Shown piece after piece: positions 1-10,243 of a stretch of 64,000 bases of DNA. The stretch is from assembly GCF_001434145.1 (NCBI RefSeq), contig NZ_AZED01000011.1:62667-126666 (forward strand). Direction: 5' to 3'. The stretch is from Lentilactobacillus otakiensis DSM 19908 = JCM 15040 (lineage in GTDB: Bacteria > Bacillota > Bacilli > Lactobacillales > Lactobacillaceae). The position numbers were made by a program, and so were the translations under genes. Each line of letters begins with the position of its first letter. The stretch's first letter is position 1. The notes under the pieces are model-generated. The model made no database searches. It saw nothing but the letters and a program-made list of their open reading frames with translations, and was not told where the DNA came from.

Positions 1-182
1 AACACTACTGCTGGCAATGCCGACCGACTGAGGCACAGCTACTTTGAAAATAAATTCAATGTGCTCAACACCGGAATAATAGTCAGAAAAATATACAACA
101 CCGCTACCAGTACCGTGAAATCCACAATCAGTAATGTAAAGGAATCCACAAAATAATTCGTAGACTCAACTCTTTGTGCCAG
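1..182. other. No clear gene; possible 3' remnant of a membrane protein
   Basis: No convincing gene is seen here. On the minus strand one frame stays open from about position 290 to a TAG near 46. Its last 30 or so codons are strongly hydrophobic (Leu, Ile, Val, Phe), as in a membrane segment. It has no plausible start or ribosome site and runs back into the structured repeat at 183-324, so it may be a decayed gene end or chance in a T-rich strand. Confidence 0.2.
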
Positions 183-324
183 GATTTTGCTGGCTTGGTA
201 TTGCCAGCCATAGTGAAAGTGTTGTTGAAGCCGATGAAATCGGCGATTACAACACCTTTGTATTTCAAGACTACAGGCTTGAAATCAAAGCCACTATGGC
301 AGGCGGAACCAAGCCAGCAAAATC
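183..324 (+). repeat. Structured repeat R1, copy 1
   Basis: A 17-bp perfect inverted repeat (183-199 with 308-324) encloses a 108-bp core. The core has a closing stem (GCCATAGTG with CACTATGGC) and two inner hairpins (GTGTTGT...ACAACAC enclosing GCCGAT..ATCGGC, and TTTCAAG...CTTGAAA). The core recurs at 11649-11755 with two compensatory changes in the last stem (TTTCGAG...CTCGAAA there). The outer arms are unrelated in sequence between copies but complementary within each. It lies downstream of the guaB terminator. The function is unknown. Confidence 0.85.
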
Positions 325-365
325 ACACCACTCGATAATCGTACATTTCAAAAATATTTGGACGC

Positions 366-401
366 AAAAAAACAGGTCAATCGCAATCAGCGATTGACCT
401 G
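366..401 (-). terminator. guaB terminator
   Basis: A 12-bp perfect stem (CAGGTCAATCGC with its complement) and 5-nt loop are followed on the minus strand by seven T residues. Confidence 0.9.
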
Positions 402-413
402 CATCGATTTTAA

Positions 414-1565
<1,152 letters not shown>

Positions 1566-1740
1566 CTATCTCGCTCCTTCTTTAATGTTGATTGCTTAAT
1601 AACTTATCATTTTCATTTTCGTTAATCAACGTATCAGATAAAATTCTCATACGCTTTTAATAAAAGTGAGGCGACTGTTAAGCAAATCGTTTTCTGAAAT
1701 TGTATTGATTATACACGACTCCCCCGAATAAATAAAGGCT

Positions 1741-1802
1741 ATTGTTCATGTTTTTTAAGTTCTTGAGCAATTATGTCTGACTTTCTAAGTATAATGTTCG
1801 TG
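1741..1802 (-). promoter_or_regulatory. Possible PurR boxes upstream of guaB
   Basis: Minus-strand CGAACATT (1793-1800) and TGAACAAT (within 1741-1750) resemble the core CGAACWWT of Gram-positive PurBoxes, 45 bp apart. They lie 180-235 bp upstream of guaB and upstream of a TATAAT element near 1710. The match is by eye only. Confidence 0.3.
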
Positions 1803-1821
1803 TTTAAACCGTTTAAAGTAT

Positions 1822-1865
1822 AAAAAATAAGGCTCACTCAAACAAAAGGTTGTTTGAAAAGCCTT
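1822..1865 (-). terminator. Terminator of the DUF951-ychF-DUF1129 unit
   Basis: The stem AAGGCT..TCAAACA with TGTTTGA..AGCCTT is followed on the minus strand by a T-rich tract. Confidence 0.85.
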
Positions 1866-1891
1866 ATAAATCAATGTTTTAATTAGTTTCT

Positions 1892-2638
1892 TTAGAAAAC
1901 GCCACCGGTAATGTTAAAACGCCGTTTAACGAAGAATGATCCAACTCCGGACAACACACCCAGCACAATATAGACAATTGGATTCAAAACAGGATTCATA
2001 ACGGTTGGCAGGATTGATGACACAGTGAAGATTCCCATCCACACGATCAGGAATAAGACAACCAAGATAATTCGAATCCAGACAGAGTATTGGTGCTTGA
2101 CGCCAGGTGTGAACATCATGGTCACAACTGGAATTCCAAGTCCAGCAACTGCAGCACTAATTAAAATTCCAGTAATTCCCATCATTGGTGCATGTTGGCC
2201 ACCCTTGGTTGGCAGGAAGTAAAGAACCCCATACATCAAGAAGAAGATTGTCAAAAATAGAATGGCGTTGTAACCGGCATTCTTCCAGTAATCTCGACGT
2301 GGGTCTGCTGGACGTGCCGGTGGATGAACCGTCGTTTCGACCTTTTGATCAACAGTCCCCCACATATTTCGGGCAGTTTTTCCCGACTTTTGACCCTCCA
2401 ACAATTCTTGAATCATTGTCTGGACGGTCTCATTTTTCTTGTCTGCAGACAGTTTGGTAGCGCCAAGTGCCTGGTTAAATTTAAACATGTATTCTGCATT
2501 TCGTTTGGTTAACCCAATATTCTCAAACTGGGAATGAATCACTTTTGTTGCGTGACTCCTGTCTTGATGAACCTGGGCATTCTTTGCACGCGCCTTATCA
2601 TTTGCATTGCGCTTTGCTGTTTCATCGTTGCTACTCAC
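1892..2638 (-). CDS. DUF1129-type membrane protein
   Basis: A 248-residue protein with a soluble charged N-terminal half (about residues 1-115, rich in Lys, Asn and Gln) and four to five hydrophobic helices after about residue 118. This matches the DUF1129 family of lactobacillar membrane proteins; its function is unknown. The likely start is the GTG at 2638, eight bases after AAGGAG. An earlier in-frame GTG at 2647 overlaps that ribosome site. It follows ychF by 26 bases and probably shares its transcript, ending at the terminator at 1822-1865. Confidence 0.7.
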   Translation of the reverse strand: MSSNDETAKRNANDKARAKNAQVHQDRSHATKVIHSQFENIGLTKRNAEYMFKFNQALGATKLSADKKNETVQTMIQELLEGQKSGKTARNMWGTVDQKVETTVHPPARPADPRRDYWKNAGYNAILFLTIFFLMYGVLYFLPTKGGQHAPMMGITGILISAAVAGLGIPVVTMMFTPGVKHQYSVWIRIILVVLFLIVWMGIFTVSSILPTVMNPVLNPIVYIVLGVLSGVGSFFVKRRFNITGGVF

Positions 2639-2664
2639 TAGCTTCACTCCTTAAAATAAACGTC

Positions 2665-3765
2665 TTAAACGTTAAATCTGAATTCAACAATGTCGCCATC
2701 TTGCATGACGTAATCTTTACCTTCAAGACGCAGTTTACCTGCTTCTTTAACGGCTGCGGGTGTTTCAAATTTGTCCAGGTCATCAAAGGCCATAACTTCA
2801 GCCCGGATGAATCCTCGCTCGAAGTCGGAATGGATGATCCCGGCAGCTTGAGGGGCCTTGGTACCCTTCTTAAACGTCCAGGCACGAGTTTCCTTGCCAC
2901 CTGCAGTGAAGAAGGTTTGTAAGCCAAGAAGCTTGTATGAGGCTCTGATAAGCCGGTTTAAGCCAGGCTCCTTAACCCCTTCTGCATCCAGAAATTCGGC
3001 TTTTTCATCGTCATCAAGTTGGGCAATTTCTTCCTCAGGACCCGCAGCAACCGCAATGGCTTCTGCGCCTTCCTTTTGAGCGAATTCCTTGATTTCTGGG
3101 AAATATTTAGAATTCTCAGGATCTGCCATATCGTCTTCAGCGATGTTGGCGACATAGAGAACTGGTTTGCTGGTCAATAAGAACAGGCCTTTGACAATCT
3201 TTTGTTCATCTTCATCAAAATCGATTGAACGAACTGAGCCACCGTCTTCCAGGACTGGCTTAATCTTTTCAAGCACGGCCAATTCAGCCTTGGCTTCTTT
3301 ATCGCTCCCTTTAGCAGCGCGTTGAACTTTGCCCAAACGCTTGTTAACGGAATCCAAATCAGCAATGCCAAGTTCGAGGTTGATGGTGTCAATATCGTCT
3401 AAAGGATCTACCTTACCGGAAACGGTCGTGATGTTATCATCGTCGAATGCCCGGACAACGTGAACAATTGCGTCCACCTGACGGATGTTTTCAAGGAACT
3501 TGTTTCCAAGTCCTTCACCTTTGCTGGCACCCTTTACAATTCCGGCAATATCAGTAAATTCAAAAGTGGTTGGGACAACTTTCTTGGCTGGAATCAATTC
3601 TTGAATCCGGTCAAGACGCTTGTCGGGAACTTCAACCATCCCGACGTTTGGATCGATAGTTGCAAATGGATAGTTGGCCATTTCGGCTCCGGCCTTGGTG
3701 ATGGCATTGAACAAAGTTGACTTGCCGACGTTTGGTAGGCCGACAATTCCTGCAGTTAAAGACAT
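2665..3765 (-). CDS. ychF: YchF/Obg-family ATPase
   Basis: A ribosome-associated, translation-linked P-loop ATPase of 366 residues, the normal family length. The P-loop GLPNVGKSTLFNAI (residues 8-21) and the switch-region DIAGIVKGAS are present. The G4 position reads NIAED rather than NKxD, as expected for YchF, which prefers ATP. The C-terminal TGS-like domain ends in DYVMQDGDIVEFRFNV. It lies 22 bases after the DUF951 gene, the standard arrangement in Firmicutes near the origin. Confidence 0.97.
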   Translation of the reverse strand: MSLTAGIVGLPNVGKSTLFNAITKAGAEMANYPFATIDPNVGMVEVPDKRLDRIQELIPAKKVVPTTFEFTDIAGIVKGASKGEGLGNKFLENIRQVDAIVHVVRAFDDDNITTVSGKVDPLDDIDTINLELGIADLDSVNKRLGKVQRAAKGSDKEAKAELAVLEKIKPVLEDGGSVRSIDFDEDEQKIVKGLFLLTSKPVLYVANIAEDDMADPENSKYFPEIKEFAQKEGAEAIAVAAGPEEEIAQLDDDEKAEFLDAEGVKEPGLNRLIRASYKLLGLQTFFTAGGKETRAWTFKKGTKAPQAAGIIHSDFERGFIRAEVMAFDDLDKFETPAAVKEAGKLRLEGKDYVMQDGDIVEFRFNV

Positions 3766-3787
3766 AACTTAAACGCTTCTTTCTGGT

Positions 3788-3973
3788 TTATTTTTCAGCT
3801 TTTTCAAGGATCTTTTTTAATTTATGATCAAATTCTCGTCTGGGCATCATTACAATGTGGCCGCAGCCGGTGCATTGAATCTTGATGTCTGCGCCCATCC
3901 GAATGATCTGCCAGCGGTTGGTACCGCATGGATGCGGCTTCTTCATTTCAACTAAGTCATTTAAATCATACAT
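3788..3973 (-). CDS. DUF951 small zinc-ribbon-like protein
   Basis: A 61-residue protein of the DUF951 (YyzM-like) family. It starts MYDLNDLVEMKKPHPCG and contains two Cys features (HPCG and CTGCGH) that look like a small metal-binding ribbon, then a basic tail. The family is always found next to parB and ychF in Firmicutes, and its role is not known. Its AGGAG site is well placed. The repeat R2 copy A lies between it and parB. Confidence 0.85.
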   Translation of the reverse strand: MYDLNDLVEMKKPHPCGTNRWQIIRMGADIKIQCTGCGHIVMMPRREFDHKLKKILEKAEK

Positions 3974-3994
3974 GGTGAAATCGCTCCTCTCAGG

Positions 3995-4130
3995 TAGAGT
4001 GTGACGAAGCCCGGTTTGCCCCCGGAGTGTAAGTCGGAAAAATCAATGATGAACGGTTTTGGTTCATCGTTGATTTTTTTGACTTACACAGTAGGGGGCA
4101 GGGCTGTCGGAACACATTTCAGCTAGGTAA
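3995..4130 (+). repeat. Hairpin repeat R2, copy A
   Basis: The conserved left end (AGAGTGTGACGAAGCCCGG, then CCCCCGGAGTGTAAG) and right end (CTTACACAGTAGGGGGCAGGG then CGGAACACATTTCAGCTA) enclose a long hairpin around 4031-4080 whose sequence differs from other copies. It sits between parB and DUF951 in the par operon, so it would be transcribed and could attenuate or process that message. The same ends recur near 16757, 45803, 46795 and 58813, and less clearly near 59930. Confidence 0.8.
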
Positions 4131-4162
4131 CAGGTGAGCTTGCACTACACCCCGTCGCCCAT

Positions 4163-5047
4163 CTAGTCCAAATCAACCCCAAACATCTCCAAAATCCGGT
4201 TCAAATCATCGGTCGAAGTATACTCAATTTCGATCTTACCCTTGCCCTTCTTGCGAGATGAGTTAACGATTGAAACCGGCGTCCCAAATTTTTCTTGTAA
4301 TTGCCCTTCTGATGCACGGACAAATGGGGACTTTCGGGTTGTTTTTTTCTTTTTGGAGGGCTTGTTGCCATTGATCTTGGCAGCCGCTTGTTCAAGCTGG
4401 CGAACTGTCAACGATTCATTAACCGATTTACGAGCCAACTTGATGAGTTCCTGCTTATTGTTAACGGACAATAGCGTTCGTGCCTGACCCATCGACAGCT
4501 TCTTATCTTCCAACATTTTTTTAACTTCAGTTGGCAGGCCTAAAATCCGCAGATAATTAGCGATGTAAGGCCGACTCTTACCCAAACGAGTGGCAACCTG
4601 TGCCTGGGTCAAATCCAAGCGGCTCATCAGCATGTTATAAGCTTCGGCCTCCTCAAGGGTGGTCAAATCCTCACGCTGTAAGTTTTCCATCACAGCAATT
4701 TCCATCATCTGTTCTTCGTTGGCGCTGCGGATAATGGCTGGAATCGTTGGCTGCTTGGCAATCTTGGATGCTCGTAGTCGACGTTCACCAGTTAGGAGTT
4801 CAAATGACTCGACTTCTGGATCCGGTTGACGAACGATGATTGGTTGGAAAACCCCGGAATTCTTGATTGAATGAGCTAAATCTTCCAGCGCTTTCTGATC
4901 AAAATGATGCCGTGGCTGATACGGGTTGGGCTTGATCGTGCTGACCTTGAGATCAATCACGTCTTCCTTACTCGTATCAACATTATTGTCTTGGAACAGG
5001 GCTTCAATTCCCTTCCCAAGACCGGTTAACTTTTTCTTATTCGCCAT
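4163..5047 (-). CDS. parB: Chromosome partitioning protein ParB (Spo0J)
   Basis: A CTP-dependent DNA-binding clamp that loads at parS sites and recruits SMC. The 294 residues include the N-terminal LGKGIEALF ParA-contact peptide, the CTP-binding GERRLRAS box, a helix-turn-helix around TQAQVATRLGKSRPYIANYL (about residues 150-170), a basic linker rich in Lys, and a C-terminal dimerisation domain. It overlaps parA by 11 bases with its ribosome site inside parA, so the two are translationally coupled. Confidence 0.95.
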   Translation of the reverse strand: MANKKKLTGLGKGIEALFQDNNVDTSKEDVIDLKVSTIKPNPYQPRHHFDQKALEDLAHSIKNSGVFQPIIVRQPDPEVESFELLTGERRLRASKIAKQPTIPAIIRSANEEQMMEIAVMENLQREDLTTLEEAEAYNMLMSRLDLTQAQVATRLGKSRPYIANYLRILGLPTEVKKMLEDKKLSMGQARTLLSVNNKQELIKLARKSVNESLTVRQLEQAAAKINGNKPSKKKKTTRKSPFVRASEGQLQEKFGTPVSIVNSSRKKGKGKIEIEYTSTDDLNRILEMFGVDLD

Positions 5048-5804
5048 GGTTTGCCAGCACCTCTTTTGCCAGATTCATATATTTCTCTGCACCTTTTGAC
5101 TTTGGGTCGTAATCCATAATTGGCAGACCATAGCTTGGTGCTTCAGATAAGCGGACGTTTCTTGGAATAATTGTGTCATAGACTTCGTCCTTGAAGTATT
5201 TGCGAACTTCAGTGTTAACCTGTTCACCCAAATTCGTGCGGGCATCGTACATGGTTAACAGGACGCCTTCGATCTTCAAATTAGGATTGAAATGTTTCTT
5301 AACCAATTGAATGGTATTCAACAGTTGGCTCAATCCTTCCAGGGCATAGTATTCACTCTGAACTGGGATCAAAATTGAGTTGCTGGCAGTAAATGCATTA
5401 ATGGTGATCAATCCAAGCGAAGGCGGACAATCGATCAGTACAAAATCGTATTGGTCCTTGACGACATCCAACGCTGCTTTTAAGCGGGTTTCACGAGCCA
5501 TCTGCGGTGTCAATTCAATCTCGGCCCCAGACAACTGAATGGTAGCTGGCACGATATCCAAACCTTCGTGTGAAGTATGGACAATCGTTTCTGCCATCGG
5601 CTCTTCGTTGACCAGCACATCATAGATATCTTTTTTAATGTCGGCTTTGGAAACCCCGACACCACTGGTTGCATTACCTTGGGCATCGGCGTCGACCAAG
5701 AGAATTTTCTTCCCTAACGAAGCCATCCCGGCACCCAGATTCACCGCCGTGGTGGTCTTGCCGACACCGCCCTTTTGGTTCGCAAGCGCAATTACGTATG
5801 TCAT
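5037..5804 (-). CDS. parA: Chromosome partitioning ATPase ParA (Soj)
   Basis: A deviant Walker-type ATPase of 255 residues that works with ParB in origin segregation and DnaA control. The N-terminal motif ANQKGGVGKTTTAVNLG carries the signature lysine, DADAQGN is the A' motif, and FVLIDCPPSLG is Walker B. It starts after GGAGGG. It lies 13 bases after rsmG, with no noc gene between them. Confidence 0.96.
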   Translation of the reverse strand: MTYVIALANQKGGVGKTTTAVNLGAGMASLGKKILLVDADAQGNATSGVGVSKADIKKDIYDVLVNEEPMAETIVHTSHEGLDIVPATIQLSGAEIELTPQMARETRLKAALDVVKDQYDFVLIDCPPSLGLITINAFTASNSILIPVQSEYYALEGLSQLLNTIQLVKKHFNPNLKIEGVLLTMYDARTNLGEQVNTEVRKYFKDEVYDTIIPRNVRLSEAPSYGLPIMDYDPKSKGAEKYMNLAKEVLANHGE

Positions 5805-5817
5805 CTTTCATCCCTCC

Positions 5818-6555
5818 TCATCGTTTGATTTGATCCAGTGGTTCCCGGTTGGGGGTTCCTGGCTTTCTTGGATATTTTTTCGGTGTGTCTTTAACCTTAT
5901 CAATCACAATGATATGTCTTTCTTCATCAGAAATCGGCAGGGAAAATTCAAAGTCACCAGAAACTTTAGCGCCCAATAATTTAATGGCCGGTTCAGCATC
6001 AGCAAGTTCCCCTTCGGCTTTGGCAGCCTTTAAAGCCACCATTTTGCCACCGACTTTGGCTAATGGCAGACAAAGTTCGCTTAATACTGTTAGACGAGCG
6101 ACAGCCCGAGCAGTCACCAAATCATACTGCTGACGGTGCTCTGATTTCTTGCCGCCAAATTCTTCTGCACGGGCATGAAATAATTCCACGTCTGTCAGAT
6201 GTAACTTGTCGACTAAAGTTTGTAGAAAGTTAATTCGCTTATTCAATGAATCAACGATCGTGACCTTGAGTTGTGGAAAGAGAATTTTTAACGGTAATGA
6301 CGGGAATCCAGCTCCAGCTCCCACGTCACAAATTGCTAACGGCTCTGTTTGGATCTGTGAAACAAAAAAGGCTGGCGTAATGGAATCATAGAAATGTTTG
6401 AGATAAACTTCAGACTTTTCTGTTATCGTGGTCAAATTAACGTGCTCGTTAACGGCCACCAACAGCTTAAAATAGGCATCGAACTGATCCATTTGCTGAT
6501 CGGTGACTTCGATACCTTTATCCAAAAGTGCTTTTTTGAATTGATCATTGTTCAT
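5818..6555 (-). CDS. rsmG: 16S rRNA (guanine527-N7)-methyltransferase
   Basis: Methylates G527 of 16S rRNA using S-adenosylmethionine. The 245-residue protein has the SAM-binding motif [15 protein letters not shown] (about residues 75-90), the [11 protein letters not shown] segment, and the ARAVARL region typical of GidB/RsmG. It heads the rsmG-parA-parB cluster. An inverted repeat resembling permuted parS half-sites lies just upstream at 6574-6592. The start is supported by AGGAG nine bases upstream. Confidence 0.96.
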   Translation of the reverse strand: MNNDQFKKALLDKGIEVTDQQMDQFDAYFKLLVAVNEHVNLTTITEKSEVYLKHFYDSITPAFFVSQIQTEPLAICDVGAGAGFPSLPLKILFPQLKVTIVDSLNKRINFLQTLVDKLHLTDVELFHARAEEFGGKKSEHRQQYDLVTARAVARLTVLSELCLPLAKVGGKMVALKAAKAEGELADAEPAIKLLGAKVSGDFEFSLPISDEERHIIVIDKVKDTPKKYPRKPGTPNREPLDQIKR

Positions 6556-6573
6556 TCTTAACTTCTCCTGATG

Positions 6574-6592
6574 TGTGAAACAATCTGTTTCA
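6574..6592. promoter_or_regulatory. Inverted repeat made of parS-like halves
   Basis: GTGAAACA-ATC-TGTTTCAC is a perfect 8-bp inverted repeat directly upstream of rsmG. Its halves are those of parS (TGTTTCACGTGAAACA) but in permuted order, and TGTTTCACGT continues to 6595. It could be a weak ParB site or another operator. Confidence 0.4.
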
Positions 6593-6599
6593 CGTCTTA

Positions 6600-6816
6600 T
6601 TATACTTTACCTTAAAATTGCTTTACTGACAAGGTAACCACAGACATTTGTTTGAGCATACATATTTAATTTTAACATGTTTCGAAAGGGATTCCTGTTG
6701 TTTGGTAAATTGTTTTAAAGCCAGAATGAGGGATGGCTGCCTGTAGTTCGCCAGACGTCTTAGTGACAACCATCGGCGATGAATTTCAAAAGAATGGTTA
6801 GATTTGACGGTTCACT
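6600..6816. other. Intergenic stretch with nothing recognised
   Basis: Between the rsmG upstream region and the terminator at 6817 there is no ORF, strong palindrome or known leader on either strand. Confidence 0.5.
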
Positions 6817-6843
6817 AAAAAGAGCAACCAGTCGCCTGATTGC
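6817..6843 (-). terminator. Terminator of the 43-residue ORF
   Basis: GCAATCAG and CTGGTTGC (minus strand) form an 8-bp stem with one G-U pair, followed by TCTTTTTAG. Confidence 0.65.
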
Positions 6844-6915
6844 TTCAACCGAAGATTATTAATTTTATTCTAGCTAAAATTTAAAATGTGATTCAACCAC
6901 AATATAATCAATAAT

Positions 6916-7047
6916 CTATTCTCCCAAATACATGTAAATCATTGAAATCAGCCCATAAGTCCGCACGGTTGATTTCTTTTCCTCGGCTTGCTTCTCACTC
7001 ACTAGTTCCTGGTAAAGGGCTTGATTCTCATTCGAAGTATTTTGCAT
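6916..7047 (-). CDS. Small hypothetical protein, 43 residues
   Basis: Reads MQNTSNENQALYQELVSEKQ...GLISMIYMYLGE. The N-terminal two thirds are hydrophilic and likely helical; the end is short and hydrophobic. GGAGG lies eight bases before the ATG, the spacing used by most genes here, and a terminator follows, so it looks like a real monocistronic gene. I do not recognise a family. Confidence 0.6.
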   Translation of the reverse strand: MQNTSNENQALYQELVSEKQAEEKKSTVRTYGLISMIYMYLGE

Positions 7048-7135
7048 CTCAATGACCTCCCTTCTATTTCATAATACACCCATTTTCATATTCGATTAAA
7101 ACTAATTTTAGGTGGTCCAAATAAAACCACATACT

Positions 7136-7173
7136 AAAAGCCGAGGCAAAAGTAAACCAACCTTTGTCTCGGC
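7136..7173 (-). terminator. oppA-pepT operon terminator
   Basis: The stem GCCGAG.CAAA.G with CCTTTGTCTCGGC is followed on the minus strand by TTTTAG. Confidence 0.8.
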
Positions 7174-7188
7174 CTCACTATGAATCGA

Positions 7189-8475
7189 TTAAAATAATTT
7201 GACGGGCGTCTCATCCCTATGCCCAAATTCCCGCACATGTTCTTGGACGATTTCCGCCACCACCTGGGCCGTTTTAGCCATTGCTTCAGTGCCGACATAC
7301 TCATATGGACCGTGGAAGTTATCACCGCCATTGAAGAGATTGGGCGTTGGAATTCCTTTCGCAGTAATTGCGTTGCCGTCCGTTCCACCTCTAAATGGCG
7401 TAATGTTTGGCTTGATTCCCAGCCGATCATAGATGTTCAAAGCCAAGTTAACGATGTATGGATGCTTCTTCACAGTATCGCCAATGTTTTGATACTGTTC
7501 GTTAATTTTCAACGTCACTCGAGGGGCCTCAAAGCGATCATTAATCTGATCAACAATTTCCCGCAGCAATTCCAAATTACGCTGATATTTTTGGGTGTCA
7601 AACTCTCGCACGATTAAATTAATGTGTGCTTCAGCCACCGTTGCACCCATATCGGTTACCAAAATGAAGCCTTGATGATCGCGACTCTTTTCCGGGACTT
7701 CATCTTTAGGCAATGAGCTGACAATTTCATTTGCCAATGTCACAGCGTTGACCATCAAACCATAAGCATCCCCTGGGTGAACGGCAGTCCCTTGAATATC
7801 AATTTTAGCTTCGGACGCATTAAATGTCTCCGCTTCAATTTGGCCAGGTTGACCGTTATCCAAGGTATATGCAAATTCGGTACCAAATTCTTTGGCCGGA
7901 AATCGTTTGGCACCCCGCCCAATTTCCTCGTCAGGACCAAAGGCAACTTTGATCTCACCATGTTCAACTTCAGGATGGGTTAAGAAGTACTTGAGGGCAC
8001 CGAAGATTGCGGCAATCCCCGCTTTGTCGTCCGCACCAAGTAAAGTCGTGCCGTCAGTGGTAATCACGCGTTGGCCAACATATTTCTTGAGCAGTGGAAA
8101 TTCTTTTGGGCTCAAAACAATCTTTTTCTCTGCATTCAATACAATGTCGCCACCATCGTAATCAGGATGAACTTGCGGCTGAATATTTTCAGCATTGAAA
8201 TCCGCCGTGTCCAAGTGGGCAATGAAGCCAATCGAGCTTAAATCCTTGTCCGAATTACTGGGTAAAGTTCCAAGTACATAGGAATTTTCCGGTTCATACT
8301 TGGCATCTTTAATCCCCAGTTCCTGAAGATCCTTCTCAACCATTTTAGCTAACTTCACTTGACCAACAGTTGTCGGTACGGTGTGACTGCTAGCGTCCGA
8401 CCGTGTATTGACCTTGGCGTATTTGATGAACAACGATTCAATTAATTCGCTATCGAAATCTGATATTTTGCTCAA
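7189..8475 (-). CDS. pepT: Peptidase T (tripeptidase)
   Basis: A zinc-dependent M20-family aminopeptidase that removes the N-terminal residue of tripeptides in the cytosol. It is 428 residues, slightly longer than usual. The metal and catalytic motifs are all present: AHLDTAD, LGADDKAG, PDEEIGRG, AVHPG and PFRGGTDGN. The start codon is TTG, seven bases after AGGTG, and that ribosome site overlaps the stop codon of the upstream oligopeptide-binding gene. Import of peptides and their hydrolysis are thus translationally linked and controlled by the T-box leader at 10244-10520. Confidence 0.95.
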   Translation of the reverse strand: MSKISDFDSELIESLFIKYAKVNTRSDASSHTVPTTVGQVKLAKMVEKDLQELGIKDAKYEPENSYVLGTLPSNSDKDLSSIGFIAHLDTADFNAENIQPQVHPDYDGGDIVLNAEKKIVLSPKEFPLLKKYVGQRVITTDGTTLLGADDKAGIAAIFGALKYFLTHPEVEHGEIKVAFGPDEEIGRGAKRFPAKEFGTEFAYTLDNGQPGQIEAETFNASEAKIDIQGTAVHPGDAYGLMVNAVTLANEIVSSLPKDEVPEKSRDHQGFILVTDMGATVAEAHINLIVREFDTQKYQRNLELLREIVDQINDRFEAPRVTLKINEQYQNIGDTVKKHPYIVNLALNIYDRLGIKPNITPFRGGTDGNAITAKGIPTPNLFNGGDNFHGPYEYVGTEAMAKTAQVVAEIVQEHVREFGHRDETPVKLF

Positions 8476-8485
8476 TTAGGTTCAC

Positions 8486-10135
8486 CTACTTTGCAATATA
8501 TGTTGTTTTCCAGTCGTAAGGAACACCAGCTGGGTTGTAAACAACGTTCTTAACATTCTTACGTAGCAATTGTGACTTTGCTACTTGATAGAGCGGAATT
8601 GTTCCCTGATCATTCATTAGTGTTTTTTCAGCTTGAACCAAGTTATTCCAGCGCTTTTCGGGTTGATTACCAAATTTATTTTCAGATTGATCAAGTAAGG
8701 AGTCATACTTTGAACTCTTATAACCACTGGTATTGTAACTAGAACCTTTTTCGAAAACATCTAAGAAATTAATTGGATCGGCAAATACTGATTGCCAAGT
8801 TTGAACAGTGGTTTGATAGTTCTTCGCTGCCTGTTTTGAAATCAATTGTACGAATGGAATCGACTGAACTTGAATTTTCACTCCAGGAAGCTTTTGCAAG
8901 TCGGCTTGGATAAATTCTGCAGCATCTTTACTACTGTCGGTGTCAGAGGTTAACAGTGTTACATGGAGTTGCTTAATCCCAGCTTGTTTATATCCCTTTT
9001 TCAACAAAGTTTTTGCTTGTTTCAAATTGTAACTAACTGCATCTTTTACATAGGCTTCCTTGTCAAAGGCTTCACCTGTCTTGGGATTATTTCCCATCTT
9101 GGAAGGAACGAAGCCTTTCAATGGAACTGATCCATCTTGCAAAACATTCTTAGTCAACTGCTCCCGGTTGATTGCTAAAGAAAACGCCCGGCGAATATTA
9201 AAGTTCTTGAATGCTTTCACTTTATTTTGGTTTAAATCTAACCGAGTGGTGGCAGTTGGTAGGCGTTTTACAAAGTTAGGGTTGTGTTGATTGTTCTTTA
9301 CTTGCTGTCCACTTAATAATGTGGCATCAGTTTTCTTAGCTGTAAATAAATTGTAACTGGTAGTTGTATCCTCTGACACCAATTCATTAATTTTATTCAA
9401 GTGAACTGCTTTTTTGTCCCAGTATGAATTATTCTTAGCCAAAGTCCATGATTTGCTAGTCCCACTCCATTTGGTTAACTTGAATGGTCCGTTTGAAACT
9501 GTATATTTTGATGCTGTCCCATATTTGTCGCCAAACTTTTTGACAGCATTTTGATTAATTGGGAAAAACAACGGCCAAGCTAATAGCTTTTTGAAATATG
9601 TAACTGGTTTGGTCAGCGTAACTTCAAGTTTGTATTTACCGTCTGCCTTAATTCCAAGAGAACTAACTGGCTTCTTGCCAGAATTAATTCCTTCAGCATT
9701 CTTCACTTGGAAGAAGTAAAATGCATCTTGAGAAGCAGTCTTCGGTGCCACCGTTCTTTGCCATGAATAGACAAAGTCTTTAGCGGTGACTGGATCGCCA
9801 TTAGTCCATTTAACGCCCTTACGCAAATTAAATATATAGTGTTTGCCGTTATCAGTGATTGAAGTTTTCGTTGCCAAGGCCCCTTTGGGCGTTCCATTCT
9901 TATCCAAGCGATACAGTCCTTCTTGGGTGTTCATCAAAACATCAAAGCTCAAAGTATCTGTCGCTTTCGAAATATCAGCTGTGGCAAGGGCTGTATTTTC
10001 AGTCCAGTTAAGTGTTTGCGTTTTAGCATATTTACCAGTACCACCGTTGTTTGACTGTGAGGTTTTTCCACAACCAGTAAGAATTAAAATCGTTGCGAGT
10101 GCTGTGGAAGCTGCGAATATTTTCTTTAAGTTCAT
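8486..10135 (-). CDS. oppA: Oligopeptide ABC transporter substrate-binding lipoprotein
   Basis: A 549-residue OppA-family (SBP_bac_5) lipoprotein that captures peptides outside the membrane. The signal peptide ends in the lipobox LTGC, so Cys22 would be lipidated. A Ser/Asn linker follows, then family features such as VKWTNGDPVTAKDFVYSWQR (about residues 110-130) and NIRRAFSLAINREQL. No permease or ATPase genes are adjacent, so it is probably an additional binding protein for a transporter encoded elsewhere. It is followed after 10 bases by pepT and preceded by a T-box leader. Confidence 0.9.
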   Translation of the reverse strand: MNLKKIFAASTALATILILTGCGKTSQSNNGGTGKYAKTQTLNWTENTALATADISKATDTLSFDVLMNTQEGLYRLDKNGTPKGALATKTSITDNGKHYIFNLRKGVKWTNGDPVTAKDFVYSWQRTVAPKTASQDAFYFFQVKNAEGINSGKKPVSSLGIKADGKYKLEVTLTKPVTYFKKLLAWPLFFPINQNAVKKFGDKYGTASKYTVSNGPFKLTKWSGTSKSWTLAKNNSYWDKKAVHLNKINELVSEDTTTSYNLFTAKKTDATLLSGQQVKNNQHNPNFVKRLPTATTRLDLNQNKVKAFKNFNIRRAFSLAINREQLTKNVLQDGSVPLKGFVPSKMGNNPKTGEAFDKEAYVKDAVSYNLKQAKTLLKKGYKQAGIKQLHVTLLTSDTDSSKDAAEFIQADLQKLPGVKIQVQSIPFVQLISKQAAKNYQTTVQTWQSVFADPINFLDVFEKGSSYNTSGYKSSKYDSLLDQSENKFGNQPEKRWNNLVQAEKTLMNDQGTIPLYQVAKSQLLRKNVKNVVYNPAGVPYDWKTTYIAK

Positions 10136-10243
10136 AAATTTAATTCCTCCAAATAATTGTCATTTTTTTACTTGTCTGATCATTTCAACTTGTGAGCATC
10201 GCATCTGATATTTCATAAAATCATCCCCTTAAATATGAGAAAA

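Noticed and set aside
1-182. A membrane protein gene on the minus strand
   Set aside because: Only a hydrophobic tail is visible, its upstream part is the R1 repeat, and there is no start; recorded as a possible remnant only.
183-324. A possible small plus-strand protein of 73 residues across the R1 repeat
   Set aside because: It lies entirely over the structured repeat, has no ribosome site, and the second copy of the repeat does not keep the frame (one-base indel).
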